A stretch of DNA of 24,784 nucleotides from a virus: the IMG/VR virus record IMGVR_UViG_3300008219_000092, positions 1 through 24,784 of that record. One strand, given 5' to 3'. Within the stretch, counting starts at the first letter, position 1. Each line of letters begins with the position of its first letter. Under the pieces are notes generated by a model. That model was not told where the DNA came from and ran no database searches. It saw nothing but the letters and a program-made list of their open reading frames with translations. The position numbers were made by a program, and so were the translations under genes. This document shows, piece by piece, positions 22,263 through 24,784 of the stretch.

Positions 22263-22490
22263 ATGAACCAATATGAAGAACTTAGAACCAAACTGATTCC
22301 AGAGGCAGAGGCACTTGCAGAAGCGAAGGTATCGAAGAAGAAGGATCTTGGAAAGTGGTCTGCACATTTCTCAGAGGCGATGGATCGACTCTCACATGAG
22401 AAGTTGGGAGTGACTGCAACTTGGTTGAGGAGGGAACTGAAGCTACAGGGGCGTTGTCCAAAGTGCGGAAGGGGTGGCGCATGTGGATGA
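22263..22490 (+). CDS. Small early protein with C-terminal zinc knuckle
   Basis: 75 aa after an ideal AAGGAGATGAA-ATG ribosome site. The first 55 residues are helical and charged. The end carries CPKCGRGGAC, a CxxC plus a third Cys. No family is recognised; it is probably a small nucleic-acid or protein-binding accessory factor. The stop overlaps the next ATG by 4 bases (ATGA). Confidence 0.6.
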   Translation: MNQYEELRTKLIPEAEALAEAKVSKKKDLGKWSAHFSEAMDRLSHEKLGVTATWLRRELKLQGRCPKCGRGGACG

Positions 22491-22774
22491 CAAGGGAGCA
22501 TCTTAGTGAGTCAGACTTCAAGAGAGCATGGAGGGTTGACCCGTGGGAAATTACAGGACTTATGTGGCCTGCAGGACACAAATTCAACGACCACCAAAAG
22601 GAACAGCCAGCAGTTCATGGATGTGCTGCGCCACCAAAACCTGTTTGTACAAAAGAAACGTGCTTGCAGATGTCTGATCGGTTCCGTGCATCAATCGGTA
22701 AAGCAGTCTGGCACTGTGCGACCTGTTGTGTCACTCAGTTCCCCGGAGTTTATGATGATCATTTGGACGCATAA
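22487..22774 (+). CDS. Small early Cys-rich protein
   Basis: 95 aa from the ATG at 22487 (ATGA overlap); the ATG at 22481 is also possible. The N-terminus has SDFKRAWRVDPWEITGLMW, and the second half CTKETC ... HCATCC, likely a zinc-binding site (C-x4-C and C-x2-C-C). Another frame over the same region is open for 120 residues but lacks start-site support. No known family is seen. The stop shares one base with the next start (TAATG). Confidence 0.6.
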   Translation: MTREHLSESDFKRAWRVDPWEITGLMWPAGHKFNDHQKEQPAVHGCAAPPKPVCTKETCLQMSDRFRASIGKAVWHCATCCVTQFPGVYDDHLDA

Positions 22775-22968
22775 TGGATCAACTCACTCAAATGGAACTC
22801 CTCTGGGAGATCAAGAAGGTGAATGCAAACTTGGAGAAGTTCTTTCAACTTGTTGGTCCAGGGTTTGAGAAACATGAATTAATCCAGTCAATCAAGAATC
22901 AGCGTGAGCAGAGACTGGCTGCCGCATCACGTTATAACCAAAAGGAGGAGGATGACAACACTAAGTAG
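22774..22968 (+). CDS. Small hypothetical early protein (64 aa)
   Basis: It starts with MDQLTQMELLWEIKKVNANLEKFFQL, an amphipathic helix followed by a charged C-terminus (KNQREQRLAAASRYNQKEEDD). It overlaps the previous stop by one base and the next gene by 17 bases. No domain is recognised; a coiled-coil adaptor role is possible. Confidence 0.55.
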   Translation: MDQLTQMELLWEIKKVNANLEKFFQLVGPGFEKHELIQSIKNQREQRLAAASRYNQKEEDDNTK

Positions 22969-23107
22969 TCAGGATGTGATTCACATTCTGAGAGAATCAA
23001 GGAACCGCAGAAACCGGAAGGCAGAGCGGAAAAGGGTGCTGAACAATCTGGTTCAGCGAATCAGGAAATTCTTAACTGAGATGCAAGATGGCTTTATCTC
23101 TAAATGA
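22952..23107 (+). CDS. Small basic early protein (51 aa)
   Basis: The ATG at 22952 is preceded by AAAGGAGGAGG, the strongest ribosome site in the early region. The protein is very basic: ILRESRNRRNRKAERKRVLNN and VQRIRKFL. It probably binds nucleic acid or ATPase partners. It overlaps the Sak4-like start by 20 bases. No family is recognised. Confidence 0.52.
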   Translation: MTTLSSQDVIHILRESRNRRNRKAERKRVLNNLVQRIRKFLTEMQDGFISK

Positions 23108-23837
23108 TATTTCGACAGGTATCAAGAAAGACCAAGGGTTGAAGGTGGTTCTTCATGGTCCTGCTGGAATTGGCAAGAGTACCTATGGGAGTCAGTTTCC
23201 CTCTCCCATCTTCTTTGATCTGGAGGGAAGTCTGACAAATATTGATGTTCCTCACTTTGATCTGAGAAGAGGAACCTTTGATGAGTGCATGGATGGACTC
23301 AGGCTTCTTCTCAAGGATCATTCATACAAGACACTTGTTCTTGACACAGTGGATTGGATGGAAACAAAAGTTCATGAACAGGTTTGCCAAAAGATGGGAG
23401 TTCCTAACATCTCTGATCCTGAGTATGGAAGGGGGTATTCACATGCGTTGACACTGTGGAAAGAATTCTTGGATGCATGTGAGATTATCAAGGAAAGAAA
23501 GGGAATGAATATTGTTCTCTTGGCGCATTCCAAACAGGGGCAGATTTCTGATCCAATGTATGGAACCTACAACCGACACACGTTGAAGTGCAGGGATAAG
23601 GTGTCCGAACTCATCGTGGAGTGGGCAGATATTGTCTTGTTTGCAGAAATGAAGGTGTTTCTTGATGAGAAGAAATCTGGATTCTCAAAAACTACTGTTG
23701 CACATGGAGGTCAGAGGGTTGTCCACACACAGGGGAAACCTGCGTTTGTTGCAAAATGCAGGTTTGCAATTCCAGAGGAACTGGAGATGGGGTATTCACA
23801 CCTGATCTCTGCAATTCAAAACGAGAAGAACTCATGA
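23088..23837 (+). CDS. Sak4-like (RecA/Rad51-type) single-strand annealing ATPase
   Basis: 249 aa with an AAA_24/Sak4 layout. Walker A GPAGIGKST at residues 24-32 and Walker B KTLVLDTVDW at 81-90 (D86) are clear. The following helix-rich stretch (VSELIVEWADIVLFAEMKVF) and the closing basic region match phage Sak4-type core proteins, which help pair single-stranded DNA and promote recombination and replication. It sits directly before an SSB-like gene and a RuvC-like resolvase, a known functional set. The gene overlaps the next by 4 bases (ATGA). No lid or zinc insertion is seen. Confidence 0.87.
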   Translation: MALSLNDISTGIKKDQGLKVVLHGPAGIGKSTYGSQFPSPIFFDLEGSLTNIDVPHFDLRRGTFDECMDGLRLLLKDHSYKTLVLDTVDWMETKVHEQVCQKMGVPNISDPEYGRGYSHALTLWKEFLDACEIIKERKGMNIVLLAHSKQGQISDPMYGTYNRHTLKCRDKVSELIVEWADIVLFAEMKVFLDEKKSGFSKTTVAHGGQRVVHTQGKPAFVAKCRFAIPEELEMGYSHLISAIQNEKNS

Positions 23838-24334
23838 AACTATTAACTCCAATTATTCCAAAAGCAGGATCAGATATCCTCAAGGCAGGACAATATGTTG
23901 CAACCATGTTTGATTGTGAGAAGAAGGATACAATCAATGGAGGGTTATATCAGGATGACTCTGGACAGATGGTGAAGAAGGGGTATCTTGAGTGCAAATT
24001 TGAGATTGATGCACCAGGAACTCAGTTCCACGGATGGAAAATCGTGGATCGACTTTCCCTCTGGCATCCCAATGAAACCACAAGAGAGATTGCAATGTCG
24101 AAGGTTGCAAGGATGGCATCTGCAATGGGATGGGCAGATCCAATCGAGGAGACAGACCAGCTTCTTGGAAAGAAAGTCGAGATTGTTGTCATACATGAAG
24201 AGAGTGATAACTTTGGAACACAAGCTCGCATATTTAAGTACCTCAAGCATGAATCCGGGGGGCATCCTCCTGTTGAGGAGCAGAAGAAGCAGACCTTGGA
24301 GGAGATTTCCAAGAAAGATGATGTCCCATTCTGA
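23834..24334 (+). CDS. SSB-like single-strand DNA-binding protein (DUF669-like)
   Basis: 166 aa from the ATG at 23834 (ATGA overlap with the ATPase gene). The N-terminal part (SDILKAGQYVATMFDCEKKD) with GYLECKFEIDAPGTQFHGWKIVDRLSLWHP gives the beta pattern of phage DUF669 OB-fold-like proteins. The C-terminus ends in KKDDVPF, an acidic tail like the DDIPF partner-docking motif of bacterial SSBs. It would coat single-stranded DNA and recruit the Sak4-like protein. The stop overlaps the resolvase start by one base (TGATG). Confidence 0.8.
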   Translation: MKLLTPIIPKAGSDILKAGQYVATMFDCEKKDTINGGLYQDDSGQMVKKGYLECKFEIDAPGTQFHGWKIVDRLSLWHPNETTREIAMSKVARMASAMGWADPIEETDQLLGKKVEIVVIHEESDNFGTQARIFKYLKHESGGHPPVEEQKKQTLEEISKKDDVPF

Positions 24335-24784
24335 TGACAACAATAGGAATTGACCCTGGGCTTGATGGTGCAATTGCAAAGGTTCAAGGGTCTGACATTG
24401 AGGTGTGGGATATGCCAACACTGGAGGTTAAGAAGAAGAGGTTTGTCAATGCACCAATGCTTGCAGACCTCCTCTCTTCCATTAAAACTCCAGAGTGTGA
24501 GGTTTTTCTTGAGAGGGTTTCTGCAAGACCTGGTCAGGGAGTCACCTCAATGTTCTCGTTTGGAACCTCGTGTGGAATCATTCAGGGGGTTGTTGCTGCA
24601 CTTCACCTTCCCCTCACCTTTGTGACTCCACAGATGTGGAGGAGAAAGATGGGGGTTCCAAAGGGGAAGGATGGATCACGATTGAGAGTTCTTGAACTTA
24701 GACCTGAGCTTGCGTTCAGGTTCACACGAAAGAAGGATCATGGACGTGCAGATGCAGTTCTTCTTGCACTTCATGGATCACGAT
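24334..24784 (+). CDS. RuvC-like Holliday junction resolvase, N-terminal part
   Basis: The frame runs from the ATG at 24334 to the window end (about 150 codons), so the C-terminus is missing. RuvC-fold motifs are clear: MTTIGIDPGLDGAI with D7, the acidic residue of the second motif in VFLERVSARPGQG (E60) and KKDHGRADAVLLA with H136 and D140. Such enzymes cut branched DNA during recombination or packaging. Clustering with Sak4- and SSB-like genes supports this. It may be complete just beyond the window. Confidence 0.87.
   Translation, partial: MTTIGIDPGLDGAIAKVQGSDIEVWDMPTLEVKKKRFVNAPMLADLLSSIKTPECEVFLERVSARPGQGVTSMFSFGTSCGIIQGVVAALHLPLTFVTPQMWRRKMGVPKGKDGSRLRVLELRPELAFRFTRKKDHGRADAVLLALHGSR

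Noticed and set aside
22506-22868. 120-residue open frame over the 22487-22774 gene
   Set aside because: It lacks a ribosome site and overlaps two genes with tight stop/start junctions; Ser/Arg-rich shadow composition.

Overview
The window is most of the late region, the lysogeny control region and the start of the early region of a temperate podovirus (short-tailed dsDNA phage). The head and tail block has T7/BPP-1-type logic: portal, Bbp19-like protein, scaffold, major capsid protein, cement protein, gp11-like adaptor, gp12-like nozzle, gp14/15/16-like ejection proteins and tail fibre. The fibre motifs (NITATGTITSGTW, YGGTG, DVDITPKGTGELKVDG) are common in marine and other environmental phages. 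The host is therefore probably an aquatic Gram-negative bacterium with a tRNA-Lys(UUU) gene; this is inference. Most late genes favour GCA for Ala, GGA for Gly and AGA/AGG for Arg.

Layout, plus strand unless stated. 2-3286: portal C-terminus, Bbp19-like protein, scaffold, a structured leader, capsid and cement, closed by a strong hairpin terminator. 3345-14839: a 48-aa protein, tail adaptor, nozzle carrying three copies of one small module, and four ejection proteins, one with an ADP-ribosyltransferase-like segment. 14849-17537: fibre proteins and a fibre-assembly chaperone. 17542-19700: a compact cassette of small membrane or coiled-coil proteins and an M15 peptidase endolysin. 19701-19942: phage attachment region, with the 3' half of tRNA-Lys(UUU) flanked by TGATATCA repeats. 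19943-21312 (minus strand): integrase and a short CI-type repressor. 21313-21488: the divergent lysis-lysogeny control region. 21489-24784: xis-like gene, HTH/zinc-finger gene, small early genes, then a Sak4-like ATPase, an SSB-like protein and a RuvC-like resolvase cut by the window end.

How they work together: CI and integrase form a leftward lysogeny operon that faces a rightward early operon starting with the excisionase-like protein. Integrase would recombine attP with the host tRNA-Lys gene and restore its 3' end. Early genes supply recombination and replication; late genes build a capsid and short tail that ejects internal proteins; the cassette before attP lyses the cell. Phage genes lie on both sides of the tRNA fragment, so this is attP and not attL or attR: the sequence comes from a free, circularised or circularly permuted phage genome and not from across a prophage-host junction. 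Intergenic gaps are all under 300 bases and many genes overlap by 1 or 4 bases at stop/start. No reverse transcriptase, CRISPR array, IS element or complete tRNA was seen.
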